This document shows, piece by piece, positions 57,373 through 64,000 of a DNA stretch of 64,000 nt. Numbering within the stretch: position 1 is the first letter of the stretch; every line of letters begins with the position of its first letter. Source of the stretch: Hyphobacterium sp. SN044 (GTDB taxonomy: Bacteria; Pseudomonadota; Alphaproteobacteria; Caulobacterales; Maricaulaceae); assembly GCF_021864465.1 (NCBI RefSeq), contig NZ_JAKKUV010000009.1, positions 1 through 64,000 of the forward strand. Direction: 5' to 3'. Below the pieces are notes generated by a model. It made no database searches. It saw nothing but the letters and a program-made list of their open reading frames with translations, and was not told the origin of the DNA. The position numbers were made by a program, and so were the translations under genes.

Positions 57373-58272
57373 ATGCGCTGCGTCTTCGCTCTTGCTCTCG
57401 TTTTTGCCCTGTCCGCGCCAGTTTCGGCCGATCTGCGCGATGTTGTCCTGTCTCGCGACGGCGACACGGCGTGGATCCAGCTCGTGTTCGACGAGGCACC
57501 CTCGCATGGCGAATTGCTCGCGGAACAGGGCGGTCTGGCAGTCGCCTTCACTGCGCCGGGCATTGTGCCGCCCGCGATCGAAGCCGCCGAAGGCGATGTT
57601 CTTCGTGCCATCCAATTCTCGGACTTTGACGGCCAGACACGCGCGGATTTCGATCTCGCGGTGGCGTGGACCGAAGCCCGCGTCCGGGTCGAGGGCGACC
57701 GGGTCATCGTGCGCCTGAGCGGTGTTTCCGCATCCGGTGATGGACTGCCCGCGTCGCATCTGACGACACCGGCTGCTGCCGGGGAACCAGCCGCGGCGGA
57801 CGAGCCGTCAACCGGCGCTCCACATGGCGGGGCCGGGCTCGACGGTGATGCCGTGACGCCAGACACCGACCATGAGGCCGAGGCTGCCGTCGCGGCCGAC
57901 ATACCTGCTGGTCCCGCCGAACTGACGCCCGAAGATGCAAACGGCACCACTCCGCCCGCGGCGGTGGCTGGCGATGCCTGCGCCGAGGCCGATGCGCGAA
58001 TTGTCGATGATCCCTGGGATCTCGACGCGATGATTGTCCAGGCTGAGTGCGCGCGTTCGAACGGCAATGCCGATGAGGCGGCGGCGCTGCTGGAGCGCGT
58101 TACGGCGATGGACCCGGAACGGTTCAGCGCGCTCCTCATGCTGGCCGAAATACAGAGCGAGCGCGGGGACCGGGATGCCGCGCGCGCGCTTTACGAAATG
58201 GCCGCGCAGGCGGCGCGGACCGATGGCGAAGCTGCCGCGGCCATGGCGCGCATGCGGGCGCTCGCCGACTAG
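57373..58272 (+). CDS. Exported protein with AMIN-like N-terminus and TPR C-terminus
   Basis: A 299-residue protein with a signal peptide (VFALALVFALSAPVSA). Residues about 20-120 resemble an AMIN-type beta domain (VVLSRDGDTAWIQLVFDEAP), followed by a long Ala/Pro/Glu linker and two TPR-like repeats (NADEAAALLERVTAMDPERF, SERGDRDAARALYEMA). It may help assemble an envelope complex. Its stop overlaps that of the convergent thioesterase gene (CTAG). Confidence 0.6.
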   Translation: MRCVFALALVFALSAPVSADLRDVVLSRDGDTAWIQLVFDEAPSHGELLAEQGGLAVAFTAPGIVPPAIEAAEGDVLRAIQFSDFDGQTRADFDLAVAWTEARVRVEGDRVIVRLSGVSASGDGLPASHLTTPAAAGEPAAADEPSTGAPHGGAGLDGDAVTPDTDHEAEAAVAADIPAGPAELTPEDANGTTPPAAVAGDACAEADARIVDDPWDLDAMIVQAECARSNGNADEAAALLERVTAMDPERFSALLMLAEIQSERGDRDAARALYEMAAQAARTDGEAAAAMARMRALAD

Positions 58273-59183
58273 CCTTTCAGGCCGCCGCGTACCGCTTTCG
58301 CGATGTCTTCCAGTTCCGCCGGTGTCGCCGCTTCGATGCGGCGCGTTCGCAGATTCAGCGTCGCGGCAATGCCCTCGACCGTCCACCACGGCCTGCCGGT
58401 CAGCGGATCGAGCACCCAGTGAACCAGCTGGCGGACCTTGTCGGTGCCGCCCGACAGTGCCGAGCGGACCATGTAGCCGTCGCCGGTGCGCGGATAACGG
58501 CGCACGCGGATGCGGCATTCCAGAAGCGCGCCGCCCTTCGGGTCGCCGCCTTCGGACATGCGCCGGTCGGGGAAGGCCTGCACGAAGTTTGCCACCGAGT
58601 CCGAAACCTTGCCGATCAGGAATTCCGGCCGCATCGCACCAAAGACATCGGAGTCCTCGATGCCGATCCGTCCCAGTCCGATGGGGAATAGGCGCAGGGC
58701 CTCGGCGCGCTTCAGCGAGACCAGCTCATTCCAGTCGGCCGGCGGCAATCCGCGCGGCGTGCTCTCGGGTGCGGGCTCGACCTCAAGCCTTGCGGCCTCG
58801 CCGCGGAAACGCGACGGCCAATCGAACACGCGTCCCGTGTCAGGCACGACATGCTCGACCCGCGCTGTCAGCGTGGCGGCGAGCCGGCCGTCACCGGAAT
58901 GGCGCATGCTGAGCGCGATGTCGGCGTCGCTGGCGCCAACTCTGGAGTAGCCGCCTTCGATGTAGAGCGGCGCACCCGGGCGGGCTTCACCCAGAAAGCG
59001 GACATGCCATTCGACCGGGCGAATGGTCGCCGTGGCTCCGGGGGAGAAGGCGCGCACCAGGCCCGATTGCTCGGTCAGGCGCGCAATCGCCTGCATGCCC
59101 TTGCCCAGATAGGCCTTCACATTGAGGTGACCCATCTCGTCGCATTCCCAGGCGTTCGCATTGCCGCGCCAGAGTTCGTGCAT
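58269..59183 (-). CDS. Thioesterase-family protein, double hotdog
   Basis: A 304-residue protein with two hotdog-type halves. The first has NANAWECDEMGHLNVKAYL, a 4-hydroxybenzoyl-CoA-thioesterase-like start with the catalytic Asp setting. The second begins near DVFGAMRPEFLIGKVSDS. It should hydrolyse or bind acyl-CoA. Length fits a fused pair. The substrate is unknown. Confidence 0.75.
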   Translation of the reverse strand: MHELWRGNANAWECDEMGHLNVKAYLGKGMQAIARLTEQSGLVRAFSPGATATIRPVEWHVRFLGEARPGAPLYIEGGYSRVGASDADIALSMRHSGDGRLAATLTARVEHVVPDTGRVFDWPSRFRGEAARLEVEPAPESTPRGLPPADWNELVSLKRAEALRLFPIGLGRIGIEDSDVFGAMRPEFLIGKVSDSVANFVQAFPDRRMSEGGDPKGGALLECRIRVRRYPRTGDGYMVRSALSGGTDKVRQLVHWVLDPLTGRPWWTVEGIAATLNLRTRRIEAATPAELEDIAKAVRGGLKG

Positions 59184-59204
59184 CAGTCGTCTCGCGAATC
59201 CATT

Positions 59205-59232
59205 CCACCGGGGCCCCTGCGAAGGCAGGGAC
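59205..59232. repeat. Short palindromic intergenic repeat
   Basis: The stretch holds GGGGCCCCTGCGAAGGCAGGGACCC, whose inner CCCTGC-GAAG-GCAGGG forms a stem. This is a frequent alphaproteobacterial intergenic sequence. It lies between two minus-strand genes (58269 and 59340), in a 156-bp gap that otherwise shows nothing. Confidence 0.6.
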
Positions 59233-59339
59233 CCAGAAAATCAAAGAATATTGTTGAGATCATCGTAAAGATCGCGCCATTCGGAATAGCGTTCTTCGAT
59301 CAGACGCCGTCATCCCGGAGTTCAATCAGTTCTCGCGGT

Positions 59340-59777
59340 TCAGTGAGTGCAGCGCTCGCACAGGCCGTAATATTCGACGACCGAACGGTCGATCTTGAAC
59401 CCTTCGGGCGCATTGTCCGGACGCGGCATGCCGTGGCGTTCCTCGACATTGCCGCAATCGCCGCAAATGTAGAGTTCGGCGCTGCAGCCATGACCGACAT
59501 GGTCATGCTCGACACAAGGGATGAAGGCGTTCAGCGCTTCAACCTTGTGAACGAGGCCGGCCGCCATCAGGAAGTCGAGCGCGCGATAGACGGTTGGCGG
59601 CTTGGCCTTGCCGTCGGGACGGATCTGCTCGAGCAGGTCGTAGGCCTTGATGGGGCCATCGGCCTGCAGCAGCAGCCCGAGGACGCGCCGGCGCGTCGGC
59701 GTCAGCTGTTCGCCCCGCTTCCGGCAGAGTGCCTCGGCGTGGTCGAGCGTTTTCTCGATGGAATCGGCGGTCATCAT
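59340..59777 (-). CDS. zur: Fur-family zinc uptake regulator
   Basis: A 145-residue Fur-family repressor from the ATG at 59777 (the next codon, at 59774, is also ATG); an upstream frame is open but unlikely. Winged helix GEQLTPTRRRVLGLLLQ and KPPTVYRALDFLMAAGL. The metal sites are HDHVGHGC, then CGDCG and CERC, the two Cys pairs of a structural zinc site typical of Zur. It should repress zinc uptake genes when zinc is ample. No clear Zur box was seen before ompW. Confidence 0.88.
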   Translation of the reverse strand: MMTADSIEKTLDHAEALCRKRGEQLTPTRRRVLGLLLQADGPIKAYDLLEQIRPDGKAKPPTVYRALDFLMAAGLVHKVEALNAFIPCVEHDHVGHGCSAELYICGDCGNVEERHGMPRPDNAPEGFKIDRSVVEYYGLCERCTH

Positions 59778-59958
59778 CGTCGGCAAGTGTAATCCCAATT
59801 CTTCCGGCAGGCGAGCTTTGCAGCCATCCCCGATATCGCGTGTGGCCTCAACGTGCCCAACGGGTGCGGCAGGCTGACGCGCGGCGAAACGCGCAGGGAC
59901 AGGAGCGGCGACCGGGTCCATAAAGTCCACATCTTTTCTGGGGACATGGAGAGATCCA

Positions 59959-60591
59959 ATGAAAAAGACACTTCTTCTCACCGCGGTTGCAGCTTTCACC
60001 CTGTTCGGCGCGGGGGCGCACGCTCAGGGCGCCGAGGCCGGCGACTGGCAATTCCGGCTTCGCGTCCTGAATGTCAGCCCGGACGAGGGGGCGACCATCA
60101 CGCCGATCGGCGGCGATGTGGACATCGACAGCGGCATCGTGCCGGAGCTCGATATCAGCTATTATTTCACGCCGACCTGGTCGGTGGAGCTGATCCTCGG
60201 CGTCACGCCGCATGACGTGATGGCGGTGAACACCGCGGCCGGCAATGTCGATCTCGGTTCGGTCACGCTGCTGCCGCCGACGCTGACGCTGCAATATCAC
60301 TTCAACGCCAATGGCCGGGTGCGTCCCTATGTCGGCGCGGGCGTGAATTTCACGCACTTCTTCAATGAAGACCTGCCGACCGGCGGTATCGCGACGTCGA
60401 TCAACTACGACAACAGCTTCGGTCTGGCCGCTCAGGCCGGCATCGACTTCGACATCAACGACGTGTGGTTCTTCAACGTCGACGTGAAGAAGATCGACAT
60501 CAACACCGACGTGACCATCAACGGCACCATCCAGGCGGATGTGGATATCGATCCCTGGGTGTTCGGCATCGGTTTCGGCCGCCGCTTCTGA
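59959..60591 (+). CDS. ompW: OmpW-family outer-membrane protein
   Basis: A 210-residue outer-membrane beta-barrel with a signal peptide (LLLTAVAAFTLFGAGAHA). OmpW features are LRVLNVSPDEG, the small barrel with DISYYFTPTWSVELILGVTPH, LPPTLTLQYHF and the C-terminal strand ending VFGIGFGRRF with terminal Phe. It forms a narrow hydrophobic channel. GGAGAGA precedes the ATG and a good terminator follows. Divergent from zur. Confidence 0.93.
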   Translation: MKKTLLLTAVAAFTLFGAGAHAQGAEAGDWQFRLRVLNVSPDEGATITPIGGDVDIDSGIVPELDISYYFTPTWSVELILGVTPHDVMAVNTAAGNVDLGSVTLLPPTLTLQYHFNANGRVRPYVGAGVNFTHFFNEDLPTGGIATSINYDNSFGLAAQAGIDFDINDVWFFNVDVKKIDINTDVTINGTIQADVDIDPWVFGIGFGRRF

Positions 60592-60613
60592 TATCCCCTG
60601 CGAGCGGCTCGCC

Positions 60614-60652
60614 TCGGCGCCCTGGACCCTCCTCCGGGGCGCCGAATTTTTT
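60614..60652 (+). terminator. Rho-independent terminator after ompW
   Basis: A 9-bp stem TCGGCGCCC/GGGCGCCGA with a 14-base loop is followed by a T-run (AATTTTTT). It lies 23 bases after the ompW stop. Confidence 0.88.
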
Positions 60653-60749
60653 CGATGTACAGTTCGCGTCAGAGCGGGTGCAGGCCCGCGTTGTCGTGTG
60701 TCGGGTCATGGGTTATCAAGCCCCGACTTGATTTTCGGGGGTAAAGACC

Positions 60750-61538
60750 ATGACTGACGCACCTGCGAACGGCCCGCGCCTGACCGGCAATGTGCCGCTC
60801 TACAAGGATCCGGTGCCGCTCAACAAGAACGATCACCGTTCGCTCGGCCTGAAGTCGATCGAAAAGCCGTATGAATTCGTGCGGGAAACGCACTTCGTTC
60901 CGACGGTTGTCGGCGAGTTCGGACTGGCCAGCGCCTATTATCCGATCATCTTCATCGGCGACCGCAAGATGCCGGCGATCGTGATGGGCCTGCAGAAGGG
61001 CCAGAACCTGTTCATCACGGACGATGGCCAGTTCGACAACGAATTCATGGTTCCGGCCTTCATCCGCCGCTACCCCTTCGTGTCGGCGTCCAATGGTCCG
61101 GACCAGCCGGCGACCTTCTGCTTCGATCGCGCCGCCGCCGTGATTTCCGACAAGCCGGAATTCCCCTTCTTTGACGAGAATGGCGAGCCGACCAGCGTCA
61201 CGCAGGAAGCCATCGATTTCGTCAGCGCGTTTGAATCGGATTCGCGCGTGACCGAACGTTTCGTCGCGCGCCTGACCGAACTCGACCTGTTCGAGAAGAA
61301 GGAAGTGAAGGTCGCGGATCCGAACGACCGTTCGAAGACGATCAAGGTCGCCGACTATTACGGCGTGTCCGAGGAAAAGCTGCTGGCCCTGCCGGACGAC
61401 GTCTTCCTCGCCGCGAAGAAGGACGGACTGCTGGGACCGATCTATGCGCACATGCTGTCGCTGTCGCGCTGGGAACGGATCCTCAACCGCTATTTCCGCG
61501 CGGTGGGCCAGGCCCAGGCGGCCAAACCGGCCAACTGA
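60750..61538 (+). CDS. SapC family protein
   Basis: A 262-residue protein of the SapC family (named for an S-layer-associated protein of Campylobacter): VPLNKNDHRSLGLK, ETHFVPTVVGEFGLASAYYPI, LFITDDGQFDNEFMVPAFIRRYPF. In alphaproteobacteria SapC proteins are common near TonB receptors and cupin genes; the function is unknown. No signal peptide is visible. It has a short leader with a CCCCGA/TCGGGG stem and its own terminator. Confidence 0.9.
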   Translation: MTDAPANGPRLTGNVPLYKDPVPLNKNDHRSLGLKSIEKPYEFVRETHFVPTVVGEFGLASAYYPIIFIGDRKMPAIVMGLQKGQNLFITDDGQFDNEFMVPAFIRRYPFVSASNGPDQPATFCFDRAAAVISDKPEFPFFDENGEPTSVTQEAIDFVSAFESDSRVTERFVARLTELDLFEKKEVKVADPNDRSKTIKVADYYGVSEEKLLALPDDVFLAAKKDGLLGPIYAHMLSLSRWERILNRYFRAVGQAQAAKPAN

Positions 61539-61561
61539 TTTCAGACAATATCTGTCTGACG

Positions 61562-61591
61562 AACGCCGGTCCTTCGGGGCCGGCGTTTTTC
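61562..61591 (+). terminator. Rho-independent terminator after the SapC gene
   Basis: An 8-bp stem AACGCCGG/CCGGCGTT with a 10-base loop is followed by TTTCGTTT. It begins 23 bases after the SapC gene stop. Confidence 0.85.
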
Positions 61592-61694
61592 GTTTCCGGA
61601 CACGCATGATCACCTCTGCGGCAACGCCCTTCGACAATTGCGCGGCCGCGCTATATGTCATCGCCAGACACGACACCGGACGGATGCCCGAGTG

Positions 61695-63776
61695 ATGACA
61701 CGCCTACCCCAGATCGCCGGACTTGCCGCGACGTTCCTGCTGGCTCTTACAGGGCGGGCCGAGGCGCAAATGCCGTGCCCGGCCGATCCGATGGTCGAGG
61801 CCACGCTCATCGCGGACCACGAGACGGTGATGCCGGGCCAGACCTTCACCGCCGGCCTGCGTCTCGTCATGCCGGAGGGCTGGCACACCTATTGGCGCAA
61901 TCCGGGCGATAGCGGCGAAGCCACGCAGATCGTCTGGGACTTGCCGGACAGCGTCTCGGCCGGCGCGTTCACCTGGCCGGCCCCGGAAGTCTTCCCCTTC
62001 GGGCCGCTCGCCAATTACGGCTATGCGTGGGACGTCGTCCTGCCGGTCGAGCTGACGGTTTCCGACAATGCGCGGCCCGGGCCGCTTCCGATCAGCGGAG
62101 AGGCGCGCTGGCTGGTCTGTGAAGACATCTGCGTCCCGGAATGCGCGCAGGTTTCCGCGTTTCTGGAGGTCGGCGAGGAGGCGGTCCCGGACCGTCGCGG
62201 CGCGGGTCTGATCTCGCGTGCGCTGGAACAGGCCCCTCAGGTCGACGAGACAGTCGAGGCCGCAATCGAGCGCGCTGGCGACGAGGTTATCGTCACCGTC
62301 ACCGGGCTCGATCCGGCGGAAATCCGCAATGCCGGCTATTTTCCCTATTCGCCCATGGTGCTCGACCACGCGTCCGAGCAGACGGTCACGGCCGAAGCCG
62401 GCGGGCTGGCCATCCGTACAGCGGGGTCCGGGCGGGGGACCGGCAATGAAAGCGGCGAAGGCATTATCGCGTTCGAGACCCGCGTCGACGGGCGCTGGGT
62501 GCACCGGGCGGTGGAGATCGATCCCCGGAGCGGCCAGCTGTTCGAGGTCGAGGGCGTCGTGGCATCTGCCGCCGCGCCGGTGTCGGTCGGCGGTCTGGCC
62601 TGGGCACTGGTGCTGGCGCTGCTTGGCGGGCTGATCCTCAATCTGATGCCCTGCGTCTTCCCGGTGCTGTCGATCAAGGCGCTCGGCTTTGTGCAGCGTG
62701 CGCACGGCCATGAGGCGGAGTTGCGCCGCCACGGCCTGATCTTCCTCGCGGGCGTGTTGTCGGCCTTTGTCGGACTGGCACTGGTGCTGGCCTTCGTGAA
62801 AGCGGCCGGCGGCACGGTCGGCTGGGGCTTCCAGCTGCAATCGCCGCTGATCGTCGCCATCCTCGCCCTCGTCATGCTGGCGATCGGGCTCAACCTGCTC
62901 GGCGTGTTCGAGGTCGGCACCAGCCTCATGGGACTGGGCGGCAAGTGGGCAAGCGCGGAGGGTGATGCCGGGGCCTTCATGACCGGCCTGCTTGCCGTGG
63001 TCGTCGCCGCGCCCTGTATCGGACCGTTCGCCGCCGGAGCGCTCGGACTGGCGCTGGCACAGCCGGGCTATTTCATCGTTGCCGTTTCTGCGGCCATGGG
63101 GCTCGGGCTCGCACTGCCCTATCTCATCCTCAGCTTCTTCCCGTCGCTGCTGCGCTTCCTGCCGAAGCCGGGCGCGTGGATGGTCCGGTTCAAGCAATTC
63201 CTCGCCTTCCCGATGATGGGCGCGGCGGTGTGGCTGGTCTGGGTGTTGTCCTTCCAGGCGGGTTCCGCCGGCGTGCTCTTCGTGCTGATCGCGGCGCTGA
63301 GCCTCGGCTTCATCCTGTGGGCGCTGAAGTCGTCAGGCGTGCTGGGCAAGGTCGCGGCAGTGATCGGCGCACTGGCGCTGGCCGGATCGCTGGTGGCGGT
63401 GTCGCAGGCCGATGCGCCGTCGATCGAACAACGCGCCGAGGCCTGGTCACCGGCGCGCGTCGCCGAACTCCGCGCGGAAGGCCGGCCGATCTTCGTGGAG
63501 TTCACGGCGGCTTGGTGCGTCAGCTGTCAGGTCAACAAACAGGTCACGCTGAACAGCGGCGCGGTGCGCGAAGCGTTCGAACGCACCGGCGTCGTGGAAC
63601 TGGTCGCGGACTGGACCAATCACGACGACACGATTGCGCGGGAAATCCGCAGCCACGGCGCAGCCGGGGTGCCGCTCTATGTCGTCTATCCGGCCGATGG
63701 CGGGGAACCGATCGTGCTGCCGCCTGTGATTTCCCCGGACATGATCATCGAGGCGCTGGAAAGCGCGGCGGGCTAA
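61695..63776 (+). CDS. dsbD: DsbD/ScsB-type thiol:disulfide interchange protein
   Basis: About 693 residues from the ATG at 61695 (signal IAGLAATFLLALTGRAEA). An N-terminal periplasmic beta domain (WHTYWRNPGDSGEATQI), then eight predicted helices with the redox cysteines in LNLMPCVFPVLSIKALGF and APCIGPFAAGALG, then a thioredoxin domain with AAWCVSCQ near residue 605. It carries reductant from cytoplasmic thioredoxin to periplasmic partners. The Pro/Cys patterns are intact. Its stop overlaps the next gene (CTAA). Confidence 0.92.
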   Translation: MTRLPQIAGLAATFLLALTGRAEAQMPCPADPMVEATLIADHETVMPGQTFTAGLRLVMPEGWHTYWRNPGDSGEATQIVWDLPDSVSAGAFTWPAPEVFPFGPLANYGYAWDVVLPVELTVSDNARPGPLPISGEARWLVCEDICVPECAQVSAFLEVGEEAVPDRRGAGLISRALEQAPQVDETVEAAIERAGDEVIVTVTGLDPAEIRNAGYFPYSPMVLDHASEQTVTAEAGGLAIRTAGSGRGTGNESGEGIIAFETRVDGRWVHRAVEIDPRSGQLFEVEGVVASAAAPVSVGGLAWALVLALLGGLILNLMPCVFPVLSIKALGFVQRAHGHEAELRRHGLIFLAGVLSAFVGLALVLAFVKAAGGTVGWGFQLQSPLIVAILALVMLAIGLNLLGVFEVGTSLMGLGGKWASAEGDAGAFMTGLLAVVVAAPCIGPFAAGALGLALAQPGYFIVAVSAAMGLGLALPYLILSFFPSLLRFLPKPGAWMVRFKQFLAFPMMGAAVWLVWVLSFQAGSAGVLFVLIAALSLGFILWALKSSGVLGKVAAVIGALALAGSLVAVSQADAPSIEQRAEAWSPARVAELRAEGRPIFVEFTAAWCVSCQVNKQVTLNSGAVREAFERTGVVELVADWTNHDDTIAREIRSHGAAGVPLYVVYPADGGEPIVLPPVISPDMIIEALESAAG

Positions 63777-64000
63777 CCCTCGCCGAGCGGGTCGCGGCTG
63801 GCCGGGCAGGCAAAGCCCGGATCGGGCTCGATGCGGGGAAGTTCGGCGTCGGCCTCCGGCGCGATCTCGGCAGCTTGATTGAACAGGTAGACATATTCCA
63901 GATAGACGCGCGCCGTATCGGCCTGCGTCTCGGCTTCGGCGAAATCGTCGAGGCGTGCGCCGGCATCGGCGGACATCCCCCGAAAGATGCAGCGCAGATC
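63773..64000 (-). CDS. Hypothetical protein, N-terminus beyond the window
   Basis: The frame stays open to the window edge, so only the C-terminal about 75 residues are seen. They are acidic and helical (DDFAEAETQADTARVYLEYVYLFNQAAE) and end with CPASRDPLGEG. A possible ATG at 63976 would make a 67-residue protein, but the reading frame continues upstream with a Cys (LRCIFRG), so a longer protein is likely. No family recognised. Its TAG overlaps the dsbD stop. Confidence 0.55.
   Translation of the reverse strand, partial: DLRCIFRGMSADAGARLDDFAEAETQADTARVYLEYVYLFNQAAEIAPEADAELPRIEPDPGFACPASRDPLGEG

Overview
The window is high-GC alphaproteobacterial DNA. The gene styles (SapC, DUF1134, ParB-type methyltransferase with DUF5681/DUF3489/DUF2924 and a large serine recombinase, E. 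coli-type SerA) suggest a marine or Caulobacterales/Maricaulales-like lineage, but the genus cannot be read from the sequence. It has two halves that meet at a tRNA-Ser(GGA) gene at 28355-28444.

Bases 1-28354 are accessory DNA. From the left there is the start of a metal-efflux operon whose TolC gene is cut by a 50-bp tandem repeat (1-1067), a complete CzcCBA-type divalent-cation RND efflux operon with DUF3147 and a His-rich secreted protein (1151-7596), and a recombination scar joining a truncated response regulator to a truncated sulfoquinovose synthase (7706-8687). A PepSY gene follows, then a mercury-resistance operon merR/merTPA (9520-12443).

Next is a minus-strand defence locus (12750-20688): C5-cytosine methyltransferase, MORC-type GHKL ATPase, Z1-domain SF2 ATPase and PD-(D/E)XK (DUF4420) nuclease. 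This is the core of the Mza-type system. Where the known systems carry an AIPR protein, a caspase-like protease lies here, bounded by 17-bp direct repeats, one of which forms a dif-like palindrome. After a tRNA-Arg(CCT) remnant come a controller-like HTH gene with a C-box-like operator, a divergent nuclease-like gene, several unknown genes, a ParB-domain DNA methyltransferase, DUF5681, DUF3489, DUF2924 and a large serine recombinase, followed by a field of TCCCTG(T/C) motifs up to the tRNA-Ser.

Bases 28445-64000 look like core chromosome: msrA, serB/serA, two 2-oxoglutarate dioxygenases, a PQQ-type dehydrogenase, lepA, a BLUF photoreceptor, pheT, a fatty-acid beta-oxidation pair (thiolase and FadJ/FadB), an amidohydrolase, a LysR regulator and FAD monooxygenase, zur, ompW, sapC and dsbD. 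Small insertions interrupt it: an HNH endonuclease, and a DUF559 endonuclease framed by identical 50-bp palindromic direct repeats beside a 35-base poly-G run. Convergent gene pairs in this half repeatedly share a 4-bp overlapping stop (CTAG, TTAA or CTAA).
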